Of a DNA stretch of 64,000 nt, positions 1 to 13,115 are shown one piece after another. The stretch spans positions 215,942,526-216,006,525 of the forward strand of contig CM022301.1 of assembly GCA_011799875.1 (NCBI GenBank), read 5' to 3'. The first letter of the stretch is position 1, and each line of letters opens with the position of its first letter. The notes beneath the pieces are model-generated. The model saw only the letters and a list, made by a program, of their open reading frames with translations. It did not search any database and was not told where the DNA came from. This stretch comes from Thinopyrum elongatum. Lineage: Eukaryota > Streptophyta > Magnoliopsida > Poales > Poaceae. The translations under genes and the position numbers were made by a program.

Positions 1-3000
1 GCTGAATCTGTACCCACTTGGCAGGAATTTCAGTCAGCTTTTTGTGCACGGTACATTCCTCAAGGTCTGATCGACCAGAAGAAGCAGGAGTTTCGCAAAC
101 TCGCACAGGGAACAATGACTGTGGATGAATATCAGAGGAAATTTCTCGAATTATCCCGCTATGCTAAAGATGACGTCGACTCTGATGTCCGCAAGCAGGA
201 GAAATTCTGTGAAGGACTGCATTCCGAAATACAGCTCGTACTTGTTGTTCAAGATTACGCAGACTTTGCAACGCTTGTCAGCCAAGCCTACCGAGTTGAA
301 ACTTGTTTGGCTAAGTACCAGGAGTCGCTCAAATGCACTCGTGATGTTGGCTCATCCGCGGGTCAGCCTGTTCAGAAACGCCGAGTCTGGATCCCACACA
401 ATGTTCATCACCGACCTGCCCCTGCACCGAGACCTTCTTATGTTGCACCTTGTCTGCCGGCGCCGCCTAGCCAACTCAGAAATCAGAGTGGACAGCTCAA
501 TGCTATGGCTCCTCCCCATAATGATGATTTATGCCGCAAGTGTGGACAGCCAGGGCACCGTGCTCTCAACTGTCGCCAGGGTCAGCCGCAGGATTCAACG
601 TGTCGACCTGTTGACCGTAGGAAGGGCCGTCGAAACCATCCTAGCAGAAAATGTAATGCTAGCCCACCTGCTATGAATGGTGGTCAAGTCACCCACGTCA
701 AAATGGAAGAAGCTCGAGAGTCCCCTAAAATCGTGATGGGTACCCTTCCAGTTAATTCAGTGGCAGCTTCTGTTCTTTTTGATTCAGGTGCATCACATTC
801 CTTTGTGTCCCAGCAATTTGCACAATTGCATGAGTTAACCATGAGCTCATTACCCACTCCATTGGAGATTAGTACTCCCCGTTCCAGGTGGCAAACCAAG
901 ATGGTAAGTCACAACAATCAGATCAGAATTGAAGGGTTGATGTTCTCTGCTTCCCTTATTGCTCTTGGACCCTCCAACATTGACATCATCCTTGTCATGG
1001 ATTGGTTGACAGCGAATAAAGCTTTGATTGACTGTGCTGCTAAGACAGTCCAGCTCACTCATCCTTCCGGCCAGATAGTCAGATACTCAGCTCGGATAGT
1101 CCAGGACGCTGAGAGCCAGATTTATGCTCTGAATGCATTGAATGCCTCACCTCTTGAAGGCATCGAGAACGTTCCAGTTGTTCGTAATTTCCAGGATGTT
1201 TTTCCGGAAGAACTTCCAGGAATACCCCCGGCTAGAGCTGTCGAGTTCGTTATAGACTTGAAGCCGGGCACTACCCCTATTGCGAAGCGACCTTATAAGA
1301 TGCCTCCGCACCACCTTATCGAGCTTAAGGAAGAAATCGACAAGTCACTTAAGAAGGGTTTCATCCGCCCCAGTTCCTCTGCTTGGGGAGCACCTTCCCT
1401 CTTTGTCAAGAAGAAGGATGGTACGAATCGGTTGGTTCAAGATTATCGACCTATCAACCAAGCAACAATTCAGAACAAGTATCCGCTTCCCAGAATCAAC
1501 AATCTGTATGATCAACTTGTTGGTTCCTCAGTATTCTCTAAGCTTACTTTGAGATTGGGATACCACCAGATCCGAGTTCGTGAAGAGGATATTCCGAAGA
1601 CAGCATTCGTTACTCGCTATGGCTCTTATGAGTACACTGTCATGTCTTTCGGCTTGACTAATGCTCCAGCAACCTTCTCCCGGTTAATGAACTACATCTT
1701 CATGGATTATCTCGACAAATTCATCGTGGTATATCTGGATGATATTCTGGTATATTCGAAGAATGAAGAAGAACATGCCGAACATCTTCGGCTTGTACTG
1801 GAAAGGCTGCGTGAACATCAGCTGTATGCCAAGTATTCAAAATGCGAGTTCTGGTTATCTGAAGTGACGTATCTCGGCCATCTGATTTCCAAAGATGGCA
1901 TCGCCGTTAACCCAGAACGAGTTCAGGCTATTCTTGAATGGACTCCATCGAAGAACGTCAAGCAAGTCAGAAGTTTTCTCGGCCTTGCAAGCTATTGCCG
2001 TCGCCTTGTCGAGAATTTCTCAAAGATTGCTAAGCCTTTGACTGATCTGCTTCACAAAGACGTTAAGTTTGAATGGACAGAAAAATGTCAGGAAAGTTTT
2101 GAAACACTCAAAGACAAGCTGACATCTGCCCCAGTACTTGCTCCTCCAGATTCTCGCAAAGACTTTGTGATTTATTGCGACGCATCCCGTGAAGGATTAG
2201 GTTGTATCCTAATGCAGGAGCGTAAAGTGATTGCCTATGGCTCTCATCAGTTGCGCCCACATGAAGAGAATTATCCGGTACGTGATCTAGAACTAGCTGC
2301 TGTCATCTATGCACTGCAGTTGTGGCGACATTACCTCCTCGGTAATCGTTGCGAGATATACACGGATCATAAAAGTCTGAAGTACTTGTTCACTCAGCCA
2401 TCTCTAAACCTCCGTCAGCAAAGATGGATGGAGACCATTGCGGACTATGATTTGGGTATTTCTTATACCCCTGGCAAGGCTAATGTAATGGCTGATGCGT
2501 TGAGTCATAAATCCTAATGCAGTGAACTTGAAGTCCAGTTACAGCAACCACTTCTGTATGAAGAGCTTCGAAAGCTAAATATCGAGATAGTTCCTCAAGG
2601 ATACTTAAAAACCTTGGTTGTTGAACCAGACCTTGAGAAGGCTGTTAAGAGTGCGCAAGCTAAAGATGCTGAAGTTGATCTGATGAAGAAGGACCTTCAC
2701 CTTGAAAAGTACAGGGATTTCTCGCTGACAGAAGATGGAACCTTGTACTTCAGAGACCGCATTGTCGTACCTCGCTTCGAGCTAATGACTGACAAGGTCA
2801 TGAAGGAGGCACATGATATACCGCTGTCTATTCATCCGGGTAGCACCAAGATGTATCGTGATCTCCGTCAAAGGTACTGGTGGTCTAGAATGAAGCAGGA
2901 CATTGCTCGATATGTTGCTGAATGTGATGTTTGCCGTCGCGTTAAAGCAGAACATCAGAAGCCTGCTGGAATTCTGCAACCACTTCGTATTCCTTTATGG

Positions 3001-4071
3001 AAATGGGATAAGGTTCAGATGGATTTCATTACTGGCCTTCCCAAGTCACAGAAGGGTCATGATGCTATTCTTGTCGTCGTCGACCAACTTTCCAAAGTTG
3101 CACACTTTCTGCCTGTCAAAGAGACGATCACTTCTAGTCAATTAGCAGAGTTGTATATCTCCAGAATTGTTTCACTCCACGGCATTCCGAAGGAGATTAG
3201 TTCGGACCGTGGCGGTCTTTTCACCTCAAAGTTCTGGGAAAGTTTCCAAGAAGCTATGGGAACTCATATCACCTGGAGTTCAGCATATCACCCCCAGTCC
3301 CAAGGCCAAGTCGAACGAGTAAATCAAGTGCTTGAAGACATGCTGCGAGCTTGTGTTATTTCTTTCGGTAAGAAGTGGGAAGAATCTCTTCCGTATGCTG
3401 AGTTCTCTTATAACAACAGCTATCAAGCCAGCTTGAAAATGGCTCCCTTCGAAGTTCTATATGGACGTAAGTGTCGAACCCCTCAGAATTGGTCAGAAAC
3501 TAGGAAACGGCCGCTCGTGGGTCCGGATATTATCCAACACGCCGAAGAGTAAGTTCGTATTGTCCGAGAAAATCTGAAGGCGGCTCAAGACCGCTAGAAG
3601 AGCAAATATGATCGCAAACGATGGGGTTTGATCTATCAACCTGGTGATCAAGCTTATCTGCGAGTCACTCCTATGAAAGGCACTCACCGTTTCGGAATCA
3701 AGGGCAAGCTAGCTCCACGCTACATCGGCCCCTTTCGCATTGTGGCTAGACGTGGATAGATGGCATATAAACTGGAGTTGCCACCGCAATTCTCTCATAT
3801 CCACGATGTCTTCCACGTGTCGCAGCTTCGAAAATGCTTCAAGGAATCTCCGCACCGCGCAGTGGATCACGAGATGCTCGATTTGCAAGATGACCTATCT
3901 TATAAGGAGCATCCGATCCGCATTCTCGATGAGGCTGAACGTCGGACTCGTCAGAAGACGACCAAGTTCATGAAAGTGCAGTGGTCTAATCTTACTGAAG
4001 ATGAAGCCACTTGGGAACGCGAGGATCATCTTCGCAAGGAATACCCCGACCTCTTTCCTTCTTCCTCCTGA
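1..4071 (+). pseudogene. Gypsy chromovirus polyprotein, copy 1 (gag to chromodomain), broken
   Basis: The frame is open from base 1 and continues beyond the left edge. In order it shows the end of the gag capsid domain, an intact CCHC zinc knuckle ([14 protein letters not shown], about 531-572), an aspartic protease with DSGA (Asp codon at 781), RT with YLDD (about 1732-1746), RNase H, a zinc-binding integrase and a C-terminal chromodomain-like segment (about 3920-4060) ending at TGA 4069-4071. Stops interrupt it at 2515 (TAA, where copy 2 has TAC), 3550 (TAA for CAA), 3595 (TAG for CAG) and 3757 (TAG for CAG). Gag, protease, RT and RNase H are still one open frame; integrase is cut off by the stop at 2515. 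It would have made the replication and integration proteins of the element. It is not a functional full-length gene in this copy. Confidence 0.92.
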
Positions 4072-4095
4072 ATTCTCAGGACGAGAATTTCTTTT

Positions 4096-4107
4096 AGAGG
4101 AGGAGAA
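4096..4107 (+). other. Polypurine tract of E copy 1
   Basis: AGAGGAGGAGAA lies two bases before the LTR start TGTAACACCC. It is the expected primer for plus-strand DNA synthesis. Confidence 0.85.
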
Positions 4108-4109
4108 TT

Positions 4110-7100
4110 TGTAACACCCCTGTGTAATAGCCCCTGTGATCAACTGCTAATAGTGCCAAGTCATCTTCATTTGCAGAGCCTAGTCATAGTGGTTATTCAA
4201 AACAATTCAAATTCTATTCTGAAAATCAACTCAAAATCAAAAGTGCAAAACAAAGTTGCTCAAAACTTGTGGGAAAAATGTCTACCTTATAGCAAATAAT
4301 CCAAAACTATTTGCTGTTAAGAAACACAACATCACCATCAAGCACAGAAGGGCCTAATCATTTAAAACAGAGTTAAAACATCACTTAAATGCCCTAATCA
4401 TTTTTGAATAATTTCAAGAGGGTTCCAAGAACTCCCAAACTTTTTGTGGCACCGTCTAAAAACACCAGGGAAATAATGGGACACATTCCATATTTTTCCT
4501 AAGCTATTAAGATGCCCAAACAATTCTTTTTCCCCCTCTGTTAAATAAATAAAAGAAAAACAGAAACAGAAATAAAAGAAAAAGGCCAGAGCCACTTACC
4601 TGGCTGCTGAGCCGAGCCGGCCCAGCCCACTTCCACCTACCTTCTCCCTCCGTGTCGCCGTCTCCATGGACGACTGCGCCTCCACCGGCCGCAACGCGAC
4701 ACTGCGACGAGGCAGGCGAGCGCAAGGGGATAAGCTTTCCCCTTGTCCATTCCCCCTGGTCGTCTCCTCCATTTACCCCCTCTTTCTCCTCGCTCGCGCG
4801 CGCTCGATCTCTCTCTCTCCACCTCACCCGAGCGTAGCTACCGACGCGCCGCTGTCACCGTCGCGGCCACTGGCGTCCGTTCGCGTCTCCGCCGTGCCCA
4901 TCGTCTCCGCCTCGTTCGACTATGACGTCCACCGCCCGTCATACTGCTCGGAGAGGACCGCACGGACGGGATCGAGCTCGTTGCCGACCTCTCTGTCGCC
5001 GGCGATCTCCGACGACCGCGGCCACCCTCTGCGCTACCGACCACCGAGGGCCTTCGTGTGCCGCGCTGTAAGCCCCAGCTCCTCCCTCTCACCCCTCGAT
5101 TAGCACTAGGACGCGCTGCACCGTCGTTCCCCCCCTCGAGCCCAAGCTCGCCTCCGCAGGGCTCATCGCCGGTGATGCTTCGATGACCATATGGTCACGG
5201 GCTAGCGTTAGTTGGACTCCCCGCATCGTGTAAACACCGTAGGAACTTAGCGCAGCCCGTATAGCTCGTCGTAGCCCCGAATCCGACGACGCCCGAAACT
5301 CGCCATCCGCTGCGGTGCTCACCGGCGATGACTCCGGCTATCCCAGCTCCCGTGGCCACCGCTGTTCAATGCGGCGTGGAGAGGCCGTTCGGAAGCAGGA
5401 AACCTCGGCCATTTTGGTGCACCACAGGAGAATTCCGAGCTCGTCGGAGCTCTCTGCCACGCTCGGCGCTCGCCGGAGCGTATTCTGGCGCCGGCGCCGA
5501 TGTGTCGCTGACGTGGCCGACAGGTGGGGCCCCTTCAGTCACTGGCAGCTGGGCCCCGCGGGCCCATTTGACCCAGTTGACCAGGTCAACGGCTGACTGG
5601 GCAGCCTCAGTCACTGACTTGTCGGCCCCGTTGACTGGTCAGCAGGTTTGTTAACCGCTGACGCAGGGCTGACGTCAAGATGATGTCATAATTCAATTTC
5701 TGGCGAATTTAGTAATTAAAACAAATTCAGAATATTGCTAAAACTTTGAAAATTCATATAAAAGAATCCGTAATTCAGATCGAAAAACTTTGTACATGTA
5801 AATTTATCAGAACGACGAGACAAAGCTGACCGTGCCATCTGTTTCCATGTCGGGACCCTCTACGGGGGTGAACCCGCAACTTTTCGCCTGGTTCCGGTAG
5901 ATGAATAGTGCATATACACCGGTTAATAAATCCAACTTAAATCCTAAAATAACTAATATGACCTAGACATGCTTTTAGGCAACCCTACACTGCATGTTAG
6001 CTTAGCATGCTCTGTGTTGCTTATGTTTGCCGTGTATTTATCTGTTTCCTCCCCCTCTCCTCTCTCTATAGAGCCCGGTACCAACATAGCTCCGGAGATC
6101 GACGACCCCTGACGACCTTGCCTTTGCCACAGAGCAACCAGGCAAGCCCCCCCCCCTTTTGATTATCCCGATATCGCCTATTCTATTTTCTCGTGCTTGC
6201 ATTAGATTTCGCTACTGTTACTGTTATCCTATTCCTGCTGCATAGCCTGTTTATTGTAAACTGCTGTTGATACCTTCTAGTTCATCCTAAACTGTTTAGA
6301 ATAGACTGGGTAGAGCCCCATCGGTGACCCCCACTTATCCCGACTGCCCCGCTGGAGTATCAGAAGACCCAATCAACGGGATCGAAGACCAGGACCTGGC
6401 ACCGCACCTCACTTCCTCCTTAGTTGCTCAACACTACTGGGTTACTATCGAGTGCCATGGGTGATACCTCGTCAGCACTTCTGATGATAACCTTGTAGGT
6501 TAGTTATTCGGTCATGGTCAGCGAGGGTGATTCCTCCGACACCACCCCCGATAACGACGAAGTTGTGCAACACCTCTAGTGTGGACCTCGAGGGTGATTC
6601 CTCCTACGTCCAACTTGATATTACATCAGGTGGGAGTCCAACAAGGGTGATGCCTCGGATTCCCCCTTGATATGGTAGCCACACGGATGCCCTACATAAC
6701 TGATGTTACTGATACTTGGAAAGGCGGGTCGACCCTGAGGGGTACCCGCGAATGATGGATAGTTACCCGTGATTTATTTTTACGAGGCGCGGCCGGGCAT
6801 TCTTAGCCCTTGCAGCAAGTCCTCGAGACGGGACGACGGGGTCACATCGATCGTGAGTCTCTACTTGTTTCCGCAAGCCCCTAGACCTCTAACGATTTGG
6901 ATATTTGATCCGAGCTAGCCTATGGCCTGATAGCACTAACCATCACGTGGGAATAGTTATGGGCACTCTGCATCGTAGCATCAGCTGAAAGCTTTGTCAG
7001 ACGTCCAGTTCAGCCTGGTGGCCGGGCTGGGCCGGCACCATCCGGTAGTGGTGGAGCCTGGTTCGCCCTGCACGCAACGACCCGGAGGGCGAGGGGCGAT

Positions 7101-8092
7101 GGCCCAAGACCCCCTTGCACTTAGGAGGTAGACCGACGGGGACCTCTCTGCTGAGCTGTAGGTAGGGTTGTGGTGTATCATTTGGCCGAGGCCGGGCATG
7201 ACCCAGGAAAGTGTGTCCGGCCAGAGTTAAGCGAGCGTGGTGGGTAAGTTGGTGCACCCCTGCAGGGAAGAAAACATCTATCGATAGCCGGTCCTACGGT
7301 AAAGGACACTCGGAGTTGTATCCCGATCGATACAACTAGAACTTGAGATGATACCAGGATATGTGGCTCCGGGATCGCTTTCTCGCAGGGAGTCGAGAAG
7401 GGATCTCTGGGCGAGATCGTTACTTGACACAACCACTACTATGTTATACTGTGCTGCTCTACACTCTTCTAATGCTGCAAGATCGTTGAAGATGCTTGAA
7501 GTTGCTGAAGATGCTAGTCTTCGATAGGACTAGACCTTCCTCTCTATTCTGGCATTTCTGCAGCCCAGTCCACATATACAGCCTCCCTTTGATAATGTTG
7601 CATATGTAGTGTAGATCCTTGCTTGCTGAGTACTTCGGAGTACTCACGGTTGCTTTGCTTTCTTTTTCTCCCCATATCAGTTTGTCGTGACCAGATAATG
7701 GAGCCCCTGAGACAGTTGTTCCCGCCGATGACTACTACTACTATCCCGAGGATGGCTACTACTTTGAGATGGCCGACGACCAAGAGTAGGTTCGGAGGGT
7801 CCCAGGCAGGAGGCCTGCGCCTTTCGATCGTAGCTTTTGTTTTGCCCCGCCTTCTTAAGGCTTCTCTGTCTTTCTTTTTATATCTGTACTCAGATATCTG
7901 ATGCTTCCGCTGACGCTTGTATGCCATCGAGCTATGTATTCAAGACCTCGAGGCCCCTGGCTTGTAATATAAAGCTTGTATGATTTTATTTATGTTTTAG
8001 AGTTGTGTTGTGATATCTTCAAGTGAGTCCTTAGGCTTGATCATGTTCATTTGCGTGTATGGTTAGTGCACGATTAAGCCGGGGTCGTCACA
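4110..8092 (+). repeat. LTR of element E shared by both internal copies (3983 bp)
   Basis: Starts TGTAACACCC and ends TCGTCACA, and matches 13116-17098 along its length with the same total of 3983 bp. In the first roughly 385 bases I aligned by eye there are five differences between the two LTRs. An AT-rich start is followed by a GC-rich stretch (about 4600-5650) with overlapping chance reading frames on both strands, then more mixed sequence. TATAAAAG at 5757-5764 is a weak TATA candidate; the other LTR reads TATAAAAT there. A short hairpin (7628-7645) and iterated GAGGGTGATNCCTC motifs (about 6457-6656) lie in the 3' half. No gene was recognised inside it. Confidence 0.95.
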
Positions 8093-8095
8093 GGT

Positions 8096-8108
8096 TGGTA
8101 TCAGAGCC
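8096..8108 (+). other. Primer binding site, initiator tRNA-Met
   Basis: TGGTATCAGAGCC, three bases after the LTR, is the complement of the 3' end of plant initiator tRNA-Met, the usual primer of this clade. Confidence 0.9.
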
Positions 8109-8708
8109 GACTGCCTCTAGGAACCCCCCCTCTCCAACTCTTTGGCCGAAGTTGAGTCTAGAACTTGAAAACGGTTTTACTAACTTGGCTGTGTGGCTTA
8201 CGGGCCCACGACACCGAATGGTAGGTATTAGGATCTTTTACTCCTCGATCCTTACTCTAGGACTCTGCTCTCTCTTCTATTCGGGTTAAAATTTTACTAA
8301 CTCCAACCTTAGGTTCTCGTGATCACATCCACCTAGAGTTCTAAAATTACCCCCTTGCTTCAAGATTGTGGGCCAGGTTCTGCTTACAGGATCCTTTTAT
8401 CGAGGGCACCCTGTGTTGTCACTTGCAGATTCCTCGCTTCAACAGTTTTCTCCGACGTTGATGTAGCCTTTGCTATGTCTCGTTGTGTACTTCCTTACCG
8501 CGTGCCTGCGCGCCGCCTAGCTTGTCTAGCTGCGTGCATTGTCGAACTCCTACCGCCATTTGTGTCCAACTCCATGCATCATTCTGTATGTCTTTAATGA
8601 CTACTAATATGCACCTGATGCCTTCTTGTTCATTACTCATGTTACATCGTGAATGACCTCTTACACATGCAATTTTGCTTGCTAAACTGCCCCTGTTGAT
8701 TTGGCAGG
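8109..8708 (+). other. Untranslated leader of E copy 2
   Basis: This 600-base stretch lies between the primer binding site and the gag start. I see no conserved coding frame. It would hold packaging and dimerisation signals, but none can be pointed to. Confidence 0.6.
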
Positions 8709-11700
8709 ATGGCTGACAATCCTCCAACACCACCCTATATTGCCGCAATGATGCAGCAGTTTGAATTGAACCGTCAACTCAACGAGAGTCTAGTAAAACG
8801 TTTGGAACACAACGAGGCTCGTCAGGAGCCTGGACCGATCTCGCTGCCAGAATTTGTTCGCCTCAACCCGTCTGTTTTCCGCAACTCCACCAATCCTATG
8901 GATGCTGATGATTGGCTTCGTGACATCCTGTTTGAAATGAGGTCAGCTAGTGTGGCCCCTGACAGTTACGTCGCCTTTGCGACATTCCATTTAAAGGGTC
9001 CAGCTGCTCAATGGTGGGAAAGCCATAAGGGTATGTTGCCTGCTGAATCTGTACCCACTTGGCAGGAATTTTAGTCAGCTTTTCGTGCACGGTACATTCC
9101 TCAAGGTCTGATCGACCAGAAGAAGCAGGAGTTTCGCAAACTCGCACAGGGAACAATGACTGTGGATGAATATCAGAGGAAATTTCTCGAATTATCCCGC
9201 TATGCTAAAGATGACGTCGACTCTGATGTCCGCAAGCAGGAGAAATTCTGTGAAGGACTGCATTCCGAAATACAGCTCGTACTTGTTGTTCAAGATTACG
9301 CAGACTTTGCAACGCTTGTCAGCCAAGCCTACCGAGTTGAAACTTGTTTGGCTAAGTACCAGGAGTCGCTCAAATGCACTCGTGATGTTGGCTCATCCGC
9401 GGGTCAGCCTGTTCAGAAACGCCGAGTCTGGATCCCACACAATGTTCATCACCGACCTGCCCCTGCACCGAGACCTTCTTATGTTGCACCTCGTCTGCCT
9501 GCGCCGCCTAGCCAACTCAGAAATCAGAGTGGACAGCTCAATGCTATGGCTCCTCCCCATAATGATGGTTTATGCCGCAAGTGTGGACAGCCAGGGCACC
9601 GTGCTCTCAACTATCGCCAGGGTCAGCCGCAGGATTCAATGTGTCGACCTGTTGACCGTAGGAAGGGCCGTCTAAACCATCCTAGCAGAAAACGTAATGC
9701 TAGACCACCTACTATGAATAGTGGTCAACTCACCCATGTCAAAATGGAAGAAGCTCGAGAGTCCCCTAAAATCGTGATGGGTACCCTTCCAGTTAATTCA
9801 GTGGCAGCTTCTGTTCTTTTTTATTCAGGTGCATCACATTCCTTTGTGTCCCAGCAATTTGCACAATTGCATGAGTTAACCATGTGTTCATTACCCACTC
9901 CATTGGAGATTAGTACTCCCCATTCCAGGTGGCAAACCAAGATGGTAAGTCATAACAATCAGATCAGAATTGAAGGGTTGATGTTCTCTGCTTCCCTTAT
10001 TGCTCTTGGACCCTCCGACATTGACATCATCCTTGGCATGGATTGGTTGACAGCGAATAAAGCTTTGATTGACTGTGCTGCTAAGACAGTCCAGCTCACT
10101 CATCCTTCCGGCCAGACAGTCAGATACTCAGCTCGGATAGTCCAGGACACTGAGAGCCAGATTTATGCTCTTAATGCCTCACCTCTTGAAGGCATCAAGA
10201 ATGTTCCAGTTGTTCGTGATTTCCAGGATGTTTTTCCGGAAGAACTTCCAGGAATACCCCCTGCTAGAGCTATCGAGTTCATTATAGACTTGAAGCCGGG
10301 CACTACCCCTATTGTGAAGCGACCTTATAAGATGCCTCTGCACCACCTTCTCGAGCTTAAGGAAGAAATCGACAAGTCACTTAAGAAGGGTTTCATCCGC
10401 CCCAGTTCCTCTGCTTGGGGAGCACCTTCCCTCTTTGTCAAGAAGAAGGATGGTATGAATCGGTTGGTTCAAGATTATCGACCTATCAACCAAGCAACAA
10501 TTCAGAACAAGTATCCGCTTCCCAGAATCAACAATCTGTATGATCAACTTGCTGGTTCCTCAGTATTCTCTAAGCATGATTTGAGATTGGGATACCACCA
10601 GATCCGAGTTCGTGAAGAGGATATTCCGAAGACAGCATTCGTTACTCGCTATGGCTCTTATGAGTACACTGTCATGTCTTTCGGCTTGACTAATGCTCCA
10701 GCAACCTTCTCCCGGTTAATGAACTACATCTTCATGGATTATCTCGACAAATTCGTCGTGGTATATCTGGATGATATTCTGGTATATTCGAAGAATGAAG
10801 AAGAACATGCCGAACATCTTCGGCTTGTACTGGAAAGGCTGCGTGAACATCAGCTATATGCCAAGTATTCAAAATGCGAGTTCTGGTTATCTGAAGTGAC
10901 GTATCTCGGCCATGTGATTTCCAAAGATGGCATCGCCGTTAAAGAATGGACTCCACCAAAGAATGTCAAGCAAGTCAGAAGTTTTCTCGGCCTTGCAAGC
11001 TATTGCCATCGCTTTGTCGAGAATTTCTCAAAGATTGCTAAGCCTTTGACTGATCTGCTTCACAAAGACGTTAAGTTTGAATGGACAAAAAAATGTCAGG
11101 AAAGTTTTGAAACACTCAAAGACAAGCTGACATCTGCCCCAGTACTTGCTCCTCTAGATTCTCGCAAAGACTTCATGATTTGTTGCGGCATCCCGTGAAG
11201 GATTAGGTTGCATCCTAATGCAGGAGCGTAAAGTGATTGCCTACGGCTCTCGTCAGTTGCGCCCACATGATGAGAATTATCCGGTACATGATCTAGAACT
11301 AGCTGCTGTCATCTATGCACTGCAGTTGTGGCGACATTACCTCCTCGGTAATCGTTGCGAGATATACACGGATCATAAAAGTCTGAAGTACTTGTTCACT
11401 CAGCCATCTCTAAACCTCCGTCAGCAAAGATGGATGGAGACCATTGCGGACTACGATTTGGGTATTTCTTATACCCCTGGCAAGGCTAATGTAATGGTTG
11501 ATGCGTTGAGTCGTAAATCCTACTGCAGTGAACTTGAAGTCCAGTTACAGCAACCACTTCTGTATGAAGAGCTTCGAAAGCTAAATATCGAGATAGTTCC
11601 TCAAGGATACTTAAAAACATTGGTTGTTGAACCAGACCTTGAGAAGGCTGTTAAGAGTGCGCAAGCTAAAGATGCTGAAGTTGATCTGATGAAGAAGGAC

Positions 11701-13077
11701 CTTCACCTTGAAAAGTACAGGGATTTCCCGCTGTCAGAAGATGGAACCTTGTACTTCAGAGACCGCATTGTCGTACCTCGCTTCGAGCTAATGACTGACA
11801 AGGTCATGAAGGAGGCACATGATACACCGATGTCTATTCATCCGGGTAGCACCAAGATGTATCGTGATCTCCCTCAAAGGTACTGGTGGTCTAGAATGAA
11901 GCAGGACATTGCTCGATATGTTGCTGAATGTGATGTTTGCCGTCGCGTTAAAGCAGAACATCAGAAGCTTGTTGGAATTCTGCAACCACTTCCTATTCCT
12001 TTATGGAAATGGGATAAGGTTCAGATGGATTTCATTACTGGCCTTCCCAAGTCACAGAAGGGTCACGATGCTATTCTTGTCGTCGTCGACCAACTTTCCA
12101 AAGTTGCACACTTTCTGCCTGTCAAAGAGACGATCACTTCTAGTCAATTAGCAGAGTTGTATATCTCCAGAATTGTTTCACTCCACGGCATTCCGAAGGA
12201 GATTAGTTCGGACCGTGGCGGTCTTTTCACCTCAAAGTTCTGGGAAAGTTTCCAAGAAGCTATGGGAACTCATATCACCTGGAGTTCAGCATATCACCCC
12301 TAGTCCCAAGGCCAAGTCGAACGAGTAAATCAAGTGCTTGAAGACATGCTGCGAGCTTGTGTTATTTCTTTCGGTAAGAAGTGGGAAGAATCTCTTCCGT
12401 ATGCTGAGTTCTCTTATAACAACAGCTATCAAGCCAGCTTGAAAATGGCTCCCTTCAAAGTTCTATATGGACATAAGTGTCCAACCCCTCAGAATTGGTC
12501 ATAAACTGGGGAACGACTGCTCGTGGGTCCGGATATTATCCAACACGCCGAAGAGCAAGTTCGTATTGTCCAAGAAAATCTGAAGGCGGCTCAGGACCGC
12601 CAGAAGAGCAACTATGATCGCAAACGATGGGGTTTGATCTATCAACCTGGTGATCAAGCTTATCTGCGAGTCACTCCTATGAAAGGCACTCACCGTTTCG
12701 GAATCAAGGGCAAGCTAGCTCCACGCTACATCGGCCCCTTTCACATTGTGGCTAGACGTGGACAGGTGGCATATAAACTGGAGTTGCCACCGCAATTCTC
12801 TCAAATCCACGATGTCTTCCACGTGTCGCAGCTTCAAAAATGCTTCAAGGAATCTCCACACCGCGCAGTGGATCACGAGATGCTCGATTTGCAAGATGAC
12901 CTATCTTATAAGGAGCATCCGATCCGCATTCTCAATGAAGCTGAACGTCGGACTCGTCAGAAGACGACCAAGTTCCTGAAAGAGCAGTGGTCTAATCATA
13001 CTGAAGATGAAGCCACTTGGCAACGCGAGGATCATCTTCGCAAGGAATACCCCGACCTCTTTCCTTCTTCCTCCTGA
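8709..13077 (+). pseudogene. Gypsy chromovirus polyprotein, copy 2 (gag to chromodomain), broken
   Basis: It begins at the ATG of 8709 after the leader, giving the gag N-terminus (MADNPPTPPYIAAMMQQFEL) that copy 1 lacks in this window. Breaks seen against copy 1: TAG at 9072 (CAG in copy 1), a two-base deletion near 11186 that shifts the frame, TAG at 12301 (CAG) and TAA at 12502 (GAA). A 24-base in-frame deletion lies in RT near 10940. Active residues are also lost: the last zinc-knuckle Cys is Tyr (TAT 9612-9614) and the protease catalytic Asp is Tyr (TAT 9822-9824). RT keeps YLDD. The integrase and chromodomain regions follow, ending at TGA 13075-13077. It cannot make a working protease even if the stops were ignored. 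Confidence 0.92.
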
Positions 13078-13101
13078 ATTCTCGGGACAAGAATTTCTTT
13101 T

Positions 13102-13113
13102 AGAGGAGGAGAA
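13102..13113 (+). other. Polypurine tract of E copy 2
   Basis: AGAGGAGGAGAA, identical to the tract at 4096, stands two bases before the 3' LTR. Confidence 0.85.
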
Positions 13114-13115
13114 TT

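Noticed and set aside
4637..5654. Overlapping frames on both strands in the GC-rich part of E's LTR (also 13596-14619)
   Set aside because: They overlap in several frames, lie in an LTR, differ by shifts between the two LTRs and show no protein family.
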